Source of the DNA: Loxodes magnus
Taxonomy: Eukaryota; Ciliophora; Karyorelictea; Loxodida; Loxodidae
Length of the DNA stretch: 64,000 nt
Direction: 5' to 3'
NCBI GenBank assembly: GCA_946699065.1
Contig: CAMPDV010000006.1
Coordinates: 124,001-188,000, forward strand
The position numbers were made by a program, and so were the translations under genes. Position 1 is the stretch's first letter. Every line of letters begins with the position of its first letter. Positions 61,950 through 64,000 of this stretch are shown here, piece after piece. The notes beneath the pieces are model-generated. The model had not been told where the DNA came from. It saw only the letters and a program-made list of their open reading frames with translations, and did not search any database.

Positions 61950-62135
61950 ATGGAATCTCAAAATTCTTCAAAGGCAACCAATTATGCAAATGATAACCGA
62001 TCCAACTAGCTCAATCCTAATAACTCTCAATATCAAGGAACTGAATCTAATAAATCATCAAGTAGTTATGCCAAAGATAACCGATCTAACCAGCTCAACT
62101 CTAACAACTTTCGTTACCAAGGAAAAAAAAGTTGA
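61950..62135 (+). CDS. Array gene, copy 14
   Basis: Same protein as copy 1, in a 1321-bp unit. Confidence 0.7.
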
Positions 62136-63270
62136 TAGGTACTTTATAACAATATTTACTGATTAAGTCTTAAATAAATCTGTATATTCTAAATCACATT
62201 TACATTGCCTAAATTAAGTTTATGCTTTTTTACTTTGATTTGCCCTAAAGCCTTACATTTTTTTAATTTGTTTTTTTATTAGCGGCGAAATAAGTCGATC
62301 AATTTTGAGCTGATTACGTTAAACGTCTTTTACATCGATATTTTTATCATATTTATATGAAAAAGTGATCCTTTTTTTTTACATTTGTAAATAGCAGTTT
62401 TAAAATTTTATTTTCTATTTTTTTCAGTTTTTAAATTTTTATCTTTATATTTTTCTTTATTCGTATTTGAATTTATATATACATTTTTTTATTTTGCATT
62501 ATTAAAAGAGTAAACATAAAATGTTTTAGATTTTTAAATGAAAGGTTTTCAGCTTGAAAAGAATAAAAATGCAAAATGTTTTTTATTATCATTTTTATTT
62601 TTTTCCTTTCTTGTTTTTTAATTTTTTTTGTTTCATTAAAAAAACAAGAGATCTTTATATTGTCATTTTCATTAGACTTCACTAGAGTTTTCGATATTTT
62701 AATTCGAATTTTACTGGAATAGAAAAAAACTATTTCTTTAAACAAATTTAGAGTGACTTATAAAAAAATCGATATTTTTAGATCATTTTATTGTGTGAAA
62801 AATAAGTTTTATTTCAATAAATGAATTAAAATCAAGGGGTTTATGTTCATGATTGGAATTTTCACCTCCTCCTTCTTATAAAATCCAGAACTACTTTCTC
62901 TTACCACAGCCTAGCTTCAACCTTATTCAAACCGACAAATGCTATTGCTAAAAGTTTCGAACAGAAGAATTAACGCAACTCCAAACGCCTCCATTGAAAA
63001 AAGAGACTACTCGAATGAATCTTTGTTGTAATAATTAAATAATAAAAATTAAAGAAGGCAAAGTAATATAATTCATAATATGTCACCTTCAATTTAGATA
63101 AACAAGTATAAACAGTCTAAATACTTCTAAAAGAATTAATAAATGTTCAAAACATAATGTGATATTTTGTCATTATAATTTCCGATTGAAAAATTAAATC
63201 TACTAGAAATTCTCCTATAAAATATATTATAAAGTCATTATATATTTCCATTTTATTTTATCTATCTATA

Positions 63271-63456
63271 ATGGAATCTCAAAATTCTTCAAAGGCAACC
63301 AATTATGCAAATGATAACCGATCCAACTAGCTCAATCCTAATAACTCTCAATATCAAGGAACTGAATCTAATAAATCATCAAGTAGTTATGCCAAAGATA
63401 ACCGATCTAACCAGCTCAACTCTAACAACTTTCGTTACCAAGGAAAAAAAAGTTGA
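63271..63456 (+). CDS. Array gene, copy 15
   Basis: Same protein as copy 1; the unit is cut by the window end, so the array continues. Confidence 0.7.
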
Positions 63457-64000
63457 TAGGTACTTTATAACAATATTTACTGATTAAGTCTTAAATAAAT
63501 CTGTATATTCTAAATCACATTTACATTGCCTAAATTAAGTTTATGCTTTTTTACTTTGATTTGCCCTAAAGCCTTACATTTTTTTAATTTGTTTTTTTAT
63601 TAGCGGCGAAATAAGTCGATCAATTTTGAGCTACGTTAAACGTCTTTTGCATCGATATTTTTATCATATTTATATGAAAAAGTGATCCTTTTTTTTTACA
63701 TTTGTAAATAGCAGTTTTAAAATTTTATTTTCTATTTTTTTCAGTTTTTAAATTTTTATCTTTATATTTTTCTTTATTCGTATTTGAATTTATATATACA
63801 TTTTTTTATTTTGCATTATTAAAAGAGTAAACATAAAATGTTTTAGATTTTTAAATGAAAGGTTTTCAGCTTGAAAAGAATAAAAATGCAAAATGTTTTT
63901 TATTATCATTTTTATTTTTTTCCTTTCTTGTTTTTTAATTTTTTTTGTTTCATTAAAAAAACAAGAGATCTTTATATTGTCATTTTCATTAGACTTCACT

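Larger units (their letters stand above)
44543..64000 (+). repeat. Tandem array of about 14.7 units of 1317/1321 bp, continuing past the window
   Basis: Head-to-tail units located by the word GAGACTACTCGAATG at 44,549, 45,870, 47,191, 48,508, 49,825, 51,142, 52,459, 53,776, 55,093, 56,410, 57,731, 59,048, 60,365, 61,682 and 63,003. Intervals are 1321 for units 1, 2, 10 and 14 and 1317 for the rest. The length difference is a 4-bp change at GAGCTGATTACG versus GAGCTACG, linked to TTTTACATCG versus TTTTGCATCG. A separate base change in a T-run marks units 1-2. Otherwise the copies look identical over long stretches, so homogenisation is active or the array is young. Each unit carries a 61-codon gene. 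No rRNA, tRNA or snRNA sequence is recognised in the unit. Confidence 0.97.

Noticed and set aside
44543-64000. Array as rDNA, 5S, snRNA repeats or a CRISPR array
   Set aside because: No rRNA or snRNA signature words are present, and units are 1.3 kb without spacers.

Overview
This is nuclear DNA of a ciliate. It is very AT-rich, and every recognisable protein reads through only if TAA and TAG mean glutamine. TGA also occurs in frame at conserved tryptophan positions (for example W of the MORN motif and six sites in a serine carboxypeptidase) while TGA is also the codon at the expected C-termini. That combination (UAR = Gln, UGA = Trp and stop) is known from karyorelict ciliates such as Loxodes, and in related form from Condylostoma and Parduczia; a Loxodes-like organism is my inference. 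A selenocysteine tRNA (anticodon UCA) lies in the same window, so UGA may have three meanings here.

Layout. 1-1.2 kb: the end of a bacterial-type GT-B-like gene facing a CYTH-domain gene. 1.3-6.6 kb: no recognised gene. 6.66-10.57 kb: one long gene fusing MORN repeats, an F-box and leucine-rich repeats. 11-18 kb: retroelement country, with three SINE-like families, a LINE-type 3' end and a 2-kb degenerate AT minisatellite. 18-20.8 kb (minus): a coiled-coil protein and an intact S10 serine carboxypeptidase. 21.7-26.7 kb: LINE reverse-transcriptase remains and decayed coiled-coil reading frames with a SINE inserted. 27.3-28.1 kb: a frame-broken O-methyltransferase. 28.5-30.2 kb: a second F-box/LRR gene. 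30.6-35.4 kb: nothing recognised. 35.4-39.1 kb (minus): an inverted second copy of the MORN/F-box/LRR gene, with nearly identical LRR part and a shifted linker. 39.3-39.95 kb (minus): the N-terminal half of an amino-acid transporter, cut off next to the duplicated gene. 40.9 kb: tRNA-Sec. 41.9-44.3 kb: two plus-strand genes of unknown function, one beta-propeller-like.

44.54 kb to the window end: about 14.7 near-identical head-to-tail units of 1317 or 1321 bp. Each unit holds a 61-codon gene for an Asn/Gln/Ser-rich protein with an internal duplicated 19-residue motif. Differences between the two motif copies are mostly synonymous in that frame (including TAG/CAG, synonymous only if TAG = Gln), which is good evidence that it is translated. 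A second possible 58-codon frame ends exactly at the unit boundary. The array continues past the window and is the most striking unexplained feature here.
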